DNA from: Arthrobacter sp. Y81
Lineage (GTDB): Bacteria; Actinomycetota; Actinomycetes; Actinomycetales; Micrococcaceae
Length of the DNA: 64,000 nucleotides
NCBI RefSeq assembly: GCF_002929335.1
Contig: NZ_PJIL01000001.1
Coordinates: forward strand, 124,001-188,000
Reading direction: 5' to 3'
The position numbers and the translations under genes are program-made. Position 1 is the first letter of the stretch. The number at the start of each line of letters is the position of its first letter. Shown here piece after piece: positions 1-7,218 of this stretch. The notes beneath the pieces were generated by a model. The model was given only the letters and a program-made list of their open reading frames with translations. It ran no database searches and was not told where the DNA came from.

Positions 1-724
1 TCTTCTTCGTTCGGGTGGACGGACGCATGGTGGGGAGATCCTGGATCCGGTTCGGGCTCCAGGAGAACGTCCACACCGCGCTGCTCCACGCGGCTGCACC
101 ACGCTGCAGACTTTCACCGAGCACCCGGCGGACTTCGATGTCGAGGATCCCCGGCTGCTCAAGCCCGGGACGGGTACCGGAGGAGTGCCGGCAGAAGCAC
201 GGTGCGTCCGTTTCGCGCGGAGGGCCAAGGCGGGGGAGCACTATGAGTTGCTGTACTGGACCGACAGCTGTCCCGACGAGTACACGGCCCAACTGGCGGT
301 CCTCATGGCCCGCATGAGCACGGACACCCCCGCCGGCGGTCTCAGCTACGACGAGGAAACCTGGGACGTGGCGCGGGTCCGCCATGTTGAAAATACGTGG
401 AAGCAGGCAGGCCTGGACTCCCTCGTGGCAAGCGCCCGGCACCGCGGAACGGGTGAACTGGCCGCGTACTCGGTCCTTCAGGTATCGGACCGGAAACCCT
501 GGCTGGCGAACCAGGACGATACCTTGGTGGCCAGTCACCACCGCGGTCACCGCCTGGGCATGCTGGTCAAGATCCTCAACATCCGCCGGCTGCTCACCGG
601 CTACCCCAACGTGGAGCGCATCGTCACGTTCAACGCCGCCGAGAACGACCACATGCTGGCCATCAACGTGGCCCTCGGGTTCCGTCCCGCGGGGTACGAC
701 GGCGAATGGCAGAAGACGCTGTGA
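1..724 (+). pseudogene. Degenerate GNAT acetyltransferase, first of three tandem paralogues (5' end off window)
   Basis: The C-terminal half, open in one frame from about 185 to the TGA at 722-724, is a GNAT-type domain with the HRGHRLGML motif and a C-terminal GEWQKTL that both downstream paralogues also show in similar form. Two parts of the paralogue architecture are missing. Positions 3-95 read as GNAT-like sequence (VDGRMVGRSWIRFGL) in a different frame from the rest, so about 100 bp covering the usual acetyl-CoA-binding motif seems lost with a frameshift. Near 228 the reading goes straight from FARRA to KAGEHYEL, skipping about 33 residues that join the two domains in both paralogues. 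A short protein starting near GTG 180-190 could still be made. A sequence error or a genuinely shorter protein are the alternatives. Confidence 0.55.
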
Positions 725-1830
725 GCGGCCCGGCCATCACCGCCGTCCCCATCCCGCGGCCCGGGGACGAGGGGACCGAACGTGCCACTGGCCTGCTGGC
801 ATGCCGTGCCATCCGGGACATGCACCATCTGGACCAGTGGGGAAACCTGGACCGCGCTTCCACCCTCCGGGAGGACCAGGAATATTGGCGGGGCAGCGAG
901 TACGAAGAACGCCTGCAGTTCCTGGCCACACTGGATGGAGTGCCGGTGGGAACCTGCTCGGTGGTGCTGCCGCTCAAGGAGAACACTGCCGCGGCCTGGA
1001 TCGAAGTGGTGGTTGCCGCAGCATACCGACGGCAGGGGATTGGCCGGCGCCTGCTGGCGGTCGCCGAGGAAACGGCCCAACAGCGAGGGCGCCGGGTATT
1101 TGAAGGCTATTGCGAGGAGCCTGTGCTGCCGCAGGCCGGGCGGGCGGCGTCGGAGTCCGACAATCTGGAACTGCCGGCGAAATCGGGGAGCGGTGGACTT
1201 CCGCTGAATCTCGCCTCAACCCGTTTCGCGCTGGCCTCCGGCTACGAACTGGAGCAAGTGGAGAGATCCAGCAGGCTTCCGCTGCCGGTTGACCCCGGCC
1301 TGCTGGACAGGCTGGAGGCTGACGCCAGGGCGCATGCCGGCGGCTACCGGGTGGTGGGCTGGCAAGGCCGATGTCCGGACACCCTTGTGGACGCCTATGC
1401 AGTGTTGAAGGGCCGGATGAGTGCAGATGTGCCGACGGCGGGCCTGGAAGCAGAAGCCGAGGAATGGGACGCGCCGAGGGTTCGGGAGGCGGAACAAAGC
1501 TGGCAGCGCGGCGGCGTGGCTTCGCTCGTGGCCGCGGTGCAGCACTCAGGCACGGGGGAACTGGCGGCCTACACGGTGCTGAGCTACCGGCCGGAGCGGC
1601 CCGGTACGCTGATCCAGGAGGACACGCTGGTGGCAGGACCGCACCGCGGCCACCGCCTGGGCATGCTGGCCAAGATCGCAAACCTCCGGCGCGCCCAGGA
1701 GGTCTGCCCTGCCGCCGGGTCTGTCATTACGTGGAATGCCAGCGAAAACCGGCATATGCTGGCGATAAATATTTCGCTTGGATTCAAGCCCGCTGGCTTT
1801 GAAGGTGAGTGGCAGAAACGACTGGAATGA
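721..1830 (+). CDS. Two-domain GNAT family N-acetyltransferase
   Basis: Predicted acetyl-CoA-dependent N-acetyltransferase of about 369 residues with two tandem GNAT domains. The N-terminal domain carries the acetyl-CoA pyrophosphate loop RRQGIGRRLL, and the C-terminal domain carries HRGHRLGMLAK followed by the WNASENRHM block near the end. The GTG at 721 overlaps the TGA of the preceding gene as GTGA and is preferred; an in-frame ATG at 706 is the alternative. Neither has a strong Shine-Dalgarno, so translation is probably coupled to the upstream gene. The substrate is unknown. Two-domain GNATs in actinobacteria include mycothiol synthase, but nothing here points to that enzyme specifically. 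Confidence 0.85.
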   Translation: MSGPAITAVPIPRPGDEGTERATGLLACRAIRDMHHLDQWGNLDRASTLREDQEYWRGSEYEERLQFLATLDGVPVGTCSVVLPLKENTAAAWIEVVVAAAYRRQGIGRRLLAVAEETAQQRGRRVFEGYCEEPVLPQAGRAASESDNLELPAKSGSGGLPLNLASTRFALASGYELEQVERSSRLPLPVDPGLLDRLEADARAHAGGYRVVGWQGRCPDTLVDAYAVLKGRMSADVPTAGLEAEAEEWDAPRVREAEQSWQRGGVASLVAAVQHSGTGELAAYTVLSYRPERPGTLIQEDTLVAGPHRGHRLGMLAKIANLRRAQEVCPAAGSVITWNASENRHMLAINISLGFKPAGFEGEWQKRLE

Positions 1831-2951
1831 CGCCCTTTATGGCTCAAGACGTACGGATCGAACAACTCTGGATTCCCGATTCCCTGGACGGGCCCGACAG
1901 CGCCGATTTCCTGGCCGCCGTCGAAGTTGGCCGCAAAGTGCGGATGCAAACGTGGGGGAGCGACGACCTCGCCTACACCCCGCTTGAAAAGCTCCTCGAA
2001 CTTGCCGACCCCTACGAACGCCAAGTCATCCTCGTTGCAAAGATCGACGGCGACATAGTGGGCGCGGTGGATATTGCCCTGCCCCTGGCCGACAACCTCG
2101 ACCACGCTGAGTTCACGCTGGATATCCTGCCGGAGTTCCAGCGCCAAGGCGTCGGACGCCAGCTGTTGGAGGCTGCAGAGCAGTTTGCCCGGGGCGAAGG
2201 ACGGACCATGATCCTGATCGACACCAATCATCCCGGCGTTTCGCTGAACAGCTCCATCGACGACCAGCTGGTCCCCGGCTCAGGCCTGGGCTTTGTGCCG
2301 CTGGGCAGCCGGGAAGTGGAGTTTGCCCGCAAGACGGGATACACCTTGCAGCACATCGAGCAGTTCAGTTCGTGCCTGCTGCCGCTGGACAGCAAGCTGG
2401 TCGCGGAGCTGGAGGAGGAAGCCGAGCAGGCCAACGCGGGCCGCTACCGCCTGCATCATTGGACGGACAGGTGCCCGGACCAGTGGCTCGAAGCCGTGGC
2501 CGCGCTGGAAAACCAGGCAGGTGAGGACACCACACCGTCGTCGAGGACCGAAGAGCAGCTGGTGTTCGACGGCGCCATGATCAGGGAAGCTGAAGAGGCC
2601 ACCATCGCGCAGGGACGGCGCACGGTGGTCACCGCCGTCGAGCACATCGCCACCGGAATGCTGGTGGGGCTGACCACCATCAGCGTGCTGTCCCAGCGGC
2701 AGGACGTGGTGTTCCAGGACGACACGGTGGTGATGCAGGAACACCGGGGCAACAAGCTGGGCCTGCTGATCAAGGTGGCCAACATGGAACGCCTTACGGA
2801 GCAGTTCCCCGATGCCAGGGTCATCTACACGTGGAACGCTCCGGAGAACCGGTATTTGCTCAAGGTGAACCAGCAGCTGGGTTTCACCACTGCAGGTGTC
2901 ACGGGAATCTGGCAGAAGGACCTCCCGGACTTCGGGCCGAGCAGCAGCTGA
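1827..2951 (+). CDS. Two-domain GNAT family N-acetyltransferase
   Basis: Third member of the tandem paralogous set, about 374 residues. The N-terminal GNAT domain has the acetyl-CoA loop FQRQGVGRQLL; the C-terminal domain has HRGNKLGLLIK and ends near GIWQKDL, matching the ends of its two neighbours. The ATG at 1827 overlaps the upstream stop codon as ATGA and is chosen over an in-frame ATG at 1809. This suggests translational coupling within one transcript that ends just before the rplJ leader. The array separates rplJ-rplL from whatever lies upstream. Substrate not recognisable. Confidence 0.87.
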   Translation: MTPFMAQDVRIEQLWIPDSLDGPDSADFLAAVEVGRKVRMQTWGSDDLAYTPLEKLLELADPYERQVILVAKIDGDIVGAVDIALPLADNLDHAEFTLDILPEFQRQGVGRQLLEAAEQFARGEGRTMILIDTNHPGVSLNSSIDDQLVPGSGLGFVPLGSREVEFARKTGYTLQHIEQFSSCLLPLDSKLVAELEEEAEQANAGRYRLHHWTDRCPDQWLEAVAALENQAGEDTTPSSRTEEQLVFDGAMIREAEEATIAQGRRTVVTAVEHIATGMLVGLTTISVLSQRQDVVFQDDTVVMQEHRGNKLGLLIKVANMERLTEQFPDARVIYTWNAPENRYLLKVNQQLGFTTAGVTGIWQKDLPDFGPSSS

Positions 2952-2993
2952 GCGACGCTGGGCAGCAGCCTCGCCTCCCGAATGGCGACCGAT

Positions 2994-3023
2994 TTGGAGT
3001 ACGGGCCGCGTTGCCCGTAAGCT
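2994..3023 (+). promoter_or_regulatory. Candidate promoter of the rplJ-rplL unit
   Basis: TTGGAG (2994-2999) and TAAGCT (3018-3023) are separated by 18 bases and lie immediately upstream of the conserved start of the L10 leader. The match to consensus is only moderate, so location is the main support. Confidence 0.35.
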
Positions 3024-3027
3024 TGAA

Positions 3028-3232
3028 CTACCAAAGACCGTCGGTTGTTGGAAATCCACTCTCCTGAGCATTGCTCAATACTGCAGTTGTGTGCGGGAGA
3101 GCCAGTGGGTTTTCGGACGAAGGACCCTGAACATAGGGCGGCCGGCGCAGGTGAACGAAGCAAAGCTCCGCGGTTAAACTGTGTTGAGCCAAGCCCCGTG
3201 CATCTGCGCGGGGCGTTTTTTAGTTTTAGCTC
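3028..3232 (+). promoter_or_regulatory. Ribosomal protein L10 leader (autoregulatory mRNA element)
   Basis: The untranslated region before rplJ contains CCAAAGACCG at 3031-3040 within a short GG/CC-flanked stem-loop, and a conserved-looking GCAGGTGAACG near 3149. This is the pattern I associate with the L10 leader family, a target of the L10-L12 complex that controls rplJ-rplL expression. A T-tract hairpin ends the element, so in this lineage control may work by attenuation. Family assignment is from memory of the motif; a covariance-model search would settle it. Confidence 0.7.
3193..3220 (+). terminator. Rho-independent terminator or attenuator at the end of the rplJ leader
   Basis: GCCCCG (3193-3198) pairs with CGGGGC (3209-3214) around a 10-base loop and is followed at once by a run of T. 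It stands between the L10 leader and the rplJ start at 3281, where an unconditional terminator would silence an essential operon, so conditional attenuation is likely. Confidence 0.65.
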
Positions 3233-3280
3233 ACCTGAGCGGGGACCCGGTATACCGGCACTATCCCCGGAAGGAGGGTT

Positions 3281-3871
3281 ATGGCAACGCCTGCAAAGGT
3301 TTCAGCAGTAGCTGAGATCACTAACGATTTCAAGGAATCGAACGCCGCTGTCCTGACCGAATACCGTGGGCTCACTGTTGCACAGCTCAAGCAGCTGCGT
3401 GTTTCTCTCGGCCAGGACACCAAGTTCTCGGTCGTCAAGAACACCCTGACCGCCATTGCAGCCAAGGAAGCTGGTGTCGAAGCATTCGACGGTCAGCTCG
3501 CCGGCCCCACTGCAATCGCGTTCATCAAGGGTGACGCAGTTGCAGCGGCCAAGAGCCTGACGGATTTTGCCAAGACCAACAAGCAGCTGGTTATCAAGAC
3601 CGGTTACTTCGAGGGCAAGGCACTGAACGCCAGCGAAGTTGCTGCCCTGGCAGCACTCGAGTCCCGCGAGCTGCAGCTCGCCAAGGTTGCAGGGATCCTC
3701 AAGGCTCCTGCCGCCGCCGCTGTACGCATCATTGACGCCCTGCGCCTCAAGCTTGAAGAAGAGAACGGTGCACCGGCGGCAGCCGAAGCGCCCGCCGCTG
3801 AAGAAGCCCCGGCCGCAGAAGCAGCAGAGACCGAAGCTCCGGCCGAAGCCGCAGCCACCGAAGAGAACTAA
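3281..3871 (+). CDS. rplJ: 50S ribosomal protein L10
   Basis: L10 anchors L7/L12 dimers to the GTPase-associated centre of the large subunit. At 196 residues it is a little longer than the usual 165-180 because of an Ala/Glu-rich tail made of EAPAAE-like repeats. The N-terminal EITNDFKESNAAVLTEYRGL and central LAGPTAIAF blocks are typical. A strong ribosome binding site (AAGGAGG) stands before the ATG at 3281. rplL follows 80 bp downstream in the same unit, and the leader upstream is its likely autoregulatory target. Confidence 0.98.
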   Translation: MATPAKVSAVAEITNDFKESNAAVLTEYRGLTVAQLKQLRVSLGQDTKFSVVKNTLTAIAAKEAGVEAFDGQLAGPTAIAFIKGDAVAAAKSLTDFAKTNKQLVIKTGYFEGKALNASEVAALAALESRELQLAKVAGILKAPAAAAVRIIDALRLKLEEENGAPAAAEAPAAEEAPAAEAAETEAPAEAAATEEN

Positions 3872-3951
3872 CTTTCTCTTTCAAACCAGACTCCGGTGCG
3901 AAGGCAACGGCCCAGGCCGCCAAGCACCACCTATAGGAAGGACGCCACACC

Positions 3952-4329
3952 ATGGCGAAGCTCACCAACGAAGAGCTCATTGAAGCTTTCAAGGAACTGA
4001 CCATCATCGAGCTCTCCGAGTTCGTCAAGCTCTTCGAAGAGACCTTCGAAGTTACCGCTGCTGCTGTTGCTGTTGCCGGCCCCGCCGGTGGCGGCGCCGC
4101 TGAAGAAGCTGAAGAGCAGACCGAATTCGACGTCGTTCTCGAAGCTGCTGGCGACAAGAAGATCGCAGTGATCAAGGAAGTTCGCGCCATCACTTCCCTG
4201 GGCCTGAAGGAAGCCAAGGACGTTGTCGACAGCGCTCCGAAGGCCGTCCTCGAAGGCGTCACCAAGGAAGCTGCAGAGAAGGCCAAGGATCAGCTCGAAG
4301 CTGCCGGCGCCCGCGTTACCGTCAAGTAA
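3952..4329 (+). CDS. rplL: 50S ribosomal protein L7/L12
   Basis: Stalk protein that recruits translational GTPases such as EF-Tu and EF-G, both encoded further down the window. The 125-residue length is normal. An N-terminal dimerisation segment ([19 protein letters not shown]) is followed by an Ala/Gly-rich hinge near residues 38-55 and the conserved C-terminal domain with [10 protein letters not shown] and [16 protein letters not shown] upstream serves as ribosome binding site. It is the last gene of the rplJ unit and is followed by a hairpin terminator. Confidence 0.98.
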   Translation: MAKLTNEELIEAFKELTIIELSEFVKLFEETFEVTAAAVAVAGPAGGGAAEEAEEQTEFDVVLEAAGDKKIAVIKEVRAITSLGLKEAKDVVDSAPKAVLEGVTKEAAEKAKDQLEAAGARVTVK

Positions 4330-4370
4330 CACTCTCTGCTCCGGAAGGCTTCCAGCTTTCCGTACGGCTC

Positions 4371-4412
4371 CGGGAAACCCTGTCCACTCCGGTGGGCGGG
4401 GTTTCCCGCGTT
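4371..4412 (+). terminator. Terminator after rplL
   Basis: CGGGAAACCC (4371-4380) pairs perfectly with GGGTTTCCCG (4399-4408) around an 18-base loop, followed by CGTTT. The T-tract is short. Confidence 0.65.
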
Positions 4413-4415
4413 TAA

Positions 4416-4481
4416 CCCAACTGACTCGCAGTTAACGTCGTGAAACGGGGGAATGACGACGTTAACTGCGAGTCAGTTGGG
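4416..4481. repeat. Perfect 26-bp inverted repeat between convergent rplL and the YbaK-type gene
   Basis: The arm at 4416-4441, which begins CCCAACTGACTCGCAG, is the exact reverse complement of 4456-4481, with a 14-base loop. There is no T-tract on either strand. It could terminate the minus-strand gene ending at 4492, or be a dispersed palindromic element. No second copy was seen in this window. Confidence 0.9.
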
Positions 4482-4491
4482 CGGGCGGGAC

Positions 4492-4992
4492 TTAGCCCAC
4501 GGGGTCGCTGATGTCCGCGACCACGGCGTCCAGGGCAGTGGTCAACGCATCGGCGTCCACGAACGCGCTGTAGCCATGTTCCCCGGCGCCCATGGAAATG
4601 CGCCTCCCAGTGATGGTCCGGTCCGCGTACACCGGCCACGGCGTGGTGCTCCCCAGCGGCGTGATGGTGCCGCGTTCGTAGCCCGTGGCTTCCAGGGCGA
4701 CGTCGGCCGGCGGCAGCGAGAGTTTGTTGACCCCCACCAGCCCCCTCAGCTTGGGCCAGGAGATCTGCCGGTCGCCGGGTATCAAAGCAAAGAGGAAGCT
4801 GCCGTCCTTGTGCTTCACCACCAGGGACTTCACAATGTCCGCCGGCGTAATGCCCAGGATGCCGGCGGCCTCCTCCAGGCTCCTGGCCGCAAGCCGCTCC
4901 ACTATTTCGACGTCGAGGCCCCGCACGGCGGCGTCGGCAAGGAACCGTGCCCTGCCTGCGCCGCCAGCCACGCCTGCCGATGCGGCCGCCAT
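4492..4992 (-). CDS. YbaK/EbsC family aminoacyl-tRNA deacylase
   Basis: Predicted editing hydrolase that removes mischarged amino acids, such as Cys or Ala on tRNA-Pro, in the cytoplasm. The 166 residues match the single-domain YbaK fold: ITPADIVKSLVVK, an FALIPGDRQIS strand, LEATGYERGTITPLG, and an SMGAGEHGYS-type block near the end. The ATG at 4992 shares one base with the stop codon of the upstream thiolase (TGATG), so the two are probably translated from one message. Longer readings upstream of this ATG lie in a shadow frame of the thiolase. Which amino acid it edits cannot be told from sequence. Confidence 0.9.
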   Translation of the reverse strand: MAAASAGVAGGAGRARFLADAAVRGLDVEIVERLAARSLEEAAGILGITPADIVKSLVVKHKDGSFLFALIPGDRQISWPKLRGLVGVNKLSLPPADVALEATGYERGTITPLGSTTPWPVYADRTITGRRISMGAGEHGYSAFVDADALTTALDAVVADISDPVG

Positions 4993-6191
4993 CAGTCCCG
5001 GTACAGGAGGAGGGCCTCGCCCTGGCCTCCGCCGCCGCAGAGGGAAACGGCGGCCTTGCCGGTGCCCCGGCGTTTCAGCTCGTGGGCGGCATGTCCGGCC
5101 AGGCGCGCACCTGACGCACCGATCGGGTGCCCCAGGGCGATGGCGCCGCCGTGGATGTTGCATTTCTCCAGCGGGTACTTGAGGTCCTTGAGCGACTGGA
5201 CGGCAACTGAACCGAAGGCCTCGTTGATCTCAATGAAGTCGAGATCCTCGGTGGTCCACCCCGCACGGTCGAGGGCGTTCCTGATGGCGTTGGACGGCTG
5301 CGAGTGCAGCGAGTTGTCCGGGCCGGCCACCTGGCCAGGCTTGCCCACCACCGCAAGGTAGTCCAGGGCGTTGTCCTCCGCGAATTTCCTGGTGGTCAGC
5401 ACCAGGGCCGAGGCGCCATCGGACAGGGGAGAGGAGTTCCCCGCCGTGATGGTGCCGTCGCTGACGAAGGCGGCACGGAGGCCGGCCAGCGACTCGACCG
5501 TTGTATTGGGGCGCACGCCTTCATCGGTGGAGACAACGATGGGGTCGCCCTTGCGCTGCTTGACGCTGATCGGTGCGATCTCGTCGTCGAAGACGCCGTT
5601 CTTTGCCGCCAGCGCGGCACGCTGGTGCGACTGTGCGGCCACGTTGTCCTGCGACGTCCGGTCGATGCCCAGGACCAGGTTCTTGCTTTCCGTCGAGAGG
5701 CCCATGGAGTGACCGTCGAAGGCATCGGTCAGGCCGTCATGCGCCGCCACATCCAGCGCCTGGATGGCCCCGTAGGTCCAGCCCTGCCGGGAACCCGGCA
5801 GGATGTGCGGTGCCCGGGTCATGGATTCCTGGCCTCCGGCGACGACGACGGCGGCATCGCCGCTGCGGATCATGCGGGCTGCGTCAATTACTGCCGTGAG
5901 ACCCGAAAGGCACACCTTGTTGATGGTGACCGTGGGGACGTTCCAGCCGATGCCGGCACCGATGGCGCTCTGCCGCGCCGGGTTCTGGCCGGCTCCGGCC
6001 TGCAGGACCTGGCCCATGATCACCGCGTCCACCTTGTCTGCGCCGACGCCGCTGGCGGCGAGGGCCGCCTTGATGGCATGCGCCCCGAGTTCCACCGCCG
6101 TGAAGCTGGCCAGCTGGCCGTTGAGGCGGCCCTGCGGCGTGCGGGCCGCGGCGAGGATGACAACATCGTTGTCGTCTGCGGAGTTGCTCAT
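4992..6191 (-). CDS. Acetyl-CoA C-acetyltransferase (thiolase)
   Basis: Thiolase that condenses two acetyl-CoA to acetoacetyl-CoA or cleaves 3-ketoacyl-CoA. The 399 residues carry the acyl-accepting Cys94 in NKVCLSGL, the NEAFGSVAV block, His355 in GHPIGASG and Cys385 in SLCGGGG. The ATG at 6191 has a GGAAGAG ribosome binding site, and the protein then opens with VVILAAARTPQGR as usual for the family. A much longer upstream reading frame has no family similarity. The deacylase gene follows with a one-base overlap. Confidence 0.95.
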   Translation of the reverse strand: MSNSADDNDVVILAAARTPQGRLNGQLASFTAVELGAHAIKAALAASGVGADKVDAVIMGQVLQAGAGQNPARQSAIGAGIGWNVPTVTINKVCLSGLTAVIDAARMIRSGDAAVVVAGGQESMTRAPHILPGSRQGWTYGAIQALDVAAHDGLTDAFDGHSMGLSTESKNLVLGIDRTSQDNVAAQSHQRAALAAKNGVFDDEIAPISVKQRKGDPIVVSTDEGVRPNTTVESLAGLRAAFVSDGTITAGNSSPLSDGASALVLTTRKFAEDNALDYLAVVGKPGQVAGPDNSLHSQPSNAIRNALDRAGWTTEDLDFIEINEAFGSVAVQSLKDLKYPLEKCNIHGGAIALGHPIGASGARLAGHAAHELKRRGTGKAAVSLCGGGGQGEALLLYRD

Positions 6192-6416
6192 GGTTATCTC
6201 TTCCGATCTGTGACGATGTACGCCAAGGCTATCGTGAGCCGAATCACCTATCCATTCAAACGCACCCGAGGCGGCGTCCATTCCGCGCCGTGGATGGATA
6301 CAACTGCCCATGCTGCCGCCGTGCGGACGCTGAAACAGCTGGGTAGGGTTGGGGACGGATACTCCCCTCGGATATGTCCGTGCAGGTGAGGACGTTGTGG
6401 GGAAACAGGAGCTCAA

Positions 6417-6896
6417 ATGAAGAAGATACTTGCAGTCGTGGCATTCGCTGGCATGGCCGGGCTCACCGCCTGCGCTGCCACAGGACCCGACAGCGGTTCC
6501 GGAACAGAAACCAGCGCGCCGAAAACGGAAACGTCCAGCGCGCCTGCACCGTCGCCGTCGGCCTCCAAGCCGGCTTCCAAGTCCGCGTCCGCGGCCGGAA
6601 CCTCCGGTGTGAAGGAAGCGTGCGAGACGTTCAACTCCCTCTACGCCGACTACAAGGCGATCCAGAACGATTCGAACGCCTACGAAGACATCTACCTGGC
6701 CGCTGACGACGCCCAAGACACTGTGACAGGGAACCTGGTGGGTCTGTTCGCGTCGCTCAAGGTCCTTGCGATAGACCATTCCTCGGCAGTTGATACCGGC
6801 GGCAAGCCCGAGCAGGAGTCAAAGGATGCAGTCCGCGATGCGGTGTTCGCCAACGCGGGCGAATGCACCGCAGCGGGCGTGACGCTCAGGCTGTAG
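6417..6896 (+). CDS. Small lipoprotein of unknown function
   Basis: A 159-residue secreted protein. The signal peptide MKKILAVVAFAGMAGLTAC ends in the lipobox LTAC, so it should be lipid-anchored at Cys19 on the outer face of the membrane. A Ser/Thr/Pro/Lys-rich linker (about residues 20-58) leads to a compact domain starting GVKEACETFNSLYADYKAI, with one further Cys near the C-terminus (AGECTAAG). An AGGAG ribosome binding site precedes the ATG. It diverges from the thiolase and stands alone before the rpoB promoter region. I do not recognise the family. Confidence 0.88.
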   Translation: MKKILAVVAFAGMAGLTACAATGPDSGSGTETSAPKTETSSAPAPSPSASKPASKSASAAGTSGVKEACETFNSLYADYKAIQNDSNAYEDIYLAADDAQDTVTGNLVGLFASLKVLAIDHSSAVDTGGKPEQESKDAVRDAVFANAGECTAAGVTLRL

Positions 6897-6969
6897 GGGA
6901 CGCAGGCCGGGGGCTGCGGCCAATTAGGTGCCTTCGGCAACGGTGCTTGCAATAACCGGGGAAGTGGGG

Positions 6970-6998
6970 TAGACACGTACGCCGTTTTGCCGTATCGT
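6970..6998 (+). promoter_or_regulatory. Candidate rpoB promoter
   Basis: TAGACA (6970-6975) and TATCGT (6993-6998) are spaced by 17 bases, close to a housekeeping sigma-factor promoter of the TAnnnT type. It implies a leader of about 215 bases before the rpoB start. Confidence 0.55.
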
Positions 6999-7032
6999 AG
7001 ATATTTGCGTCTTCCCTGTTTACCTTCAGCCT

Positions 7033-7043
7033 TCATATAGCGG
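7033..7043 (+). promoter_or_regulatory. RNA polymerase gene motif TCATATAGCGG, copy 1
   Basis: Exact 11-base match shared with 7119-7129 and with the rpoA leader at 51141-51151; no other copy was noticed in the window. Function unknown. Confidence 0.5.
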
Positions 7044-7118
7044 TGGGCTTTGCCTAGCAGCTGATCCATCGACGTGCCGTCCGAGACGTGCAACATCATG
7101 GACAGCCTGGGTCCCGGG

Positions 7119-7129
7119 TCATATAGCGG
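7119..7129 (+). promoter_or_regulatory. RNA polymerase gene motif TCATATAGCGG, copy 2
   Basis: Second exact copy in the rpoB leader, 86 bases downstream of the first. Confidence 0.5.
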
Positions 7130-7218
7130 AACCGGACTGGTAGCACTGCGGAGTCATTCTGCAGGGCTTTCAACGGGGGAGATCTGAAAACGCCTGAAGG
7201 TCTGTGGAAGGATCCCTC

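Larger units (their letters stand above)
6897..7218 (+). other. rpoB upstream region, non-coding
   Basis: No gene is seen. The region holds the candidate rpoB promoter, two copies of an 11-base motif also found before rpoA, and the start signals of rpoB. Confidence 0.7.

Noticed and set aside
6195..6206. On the minus strand before the thiolase ATG, AGATCGGAAGAG matches the start of a common sequencing adapter
   Set aside because: Only 12 bases match, and they form a sensible GGAAGAG ribosome binding site at the right distance; flanking sequence is normal.
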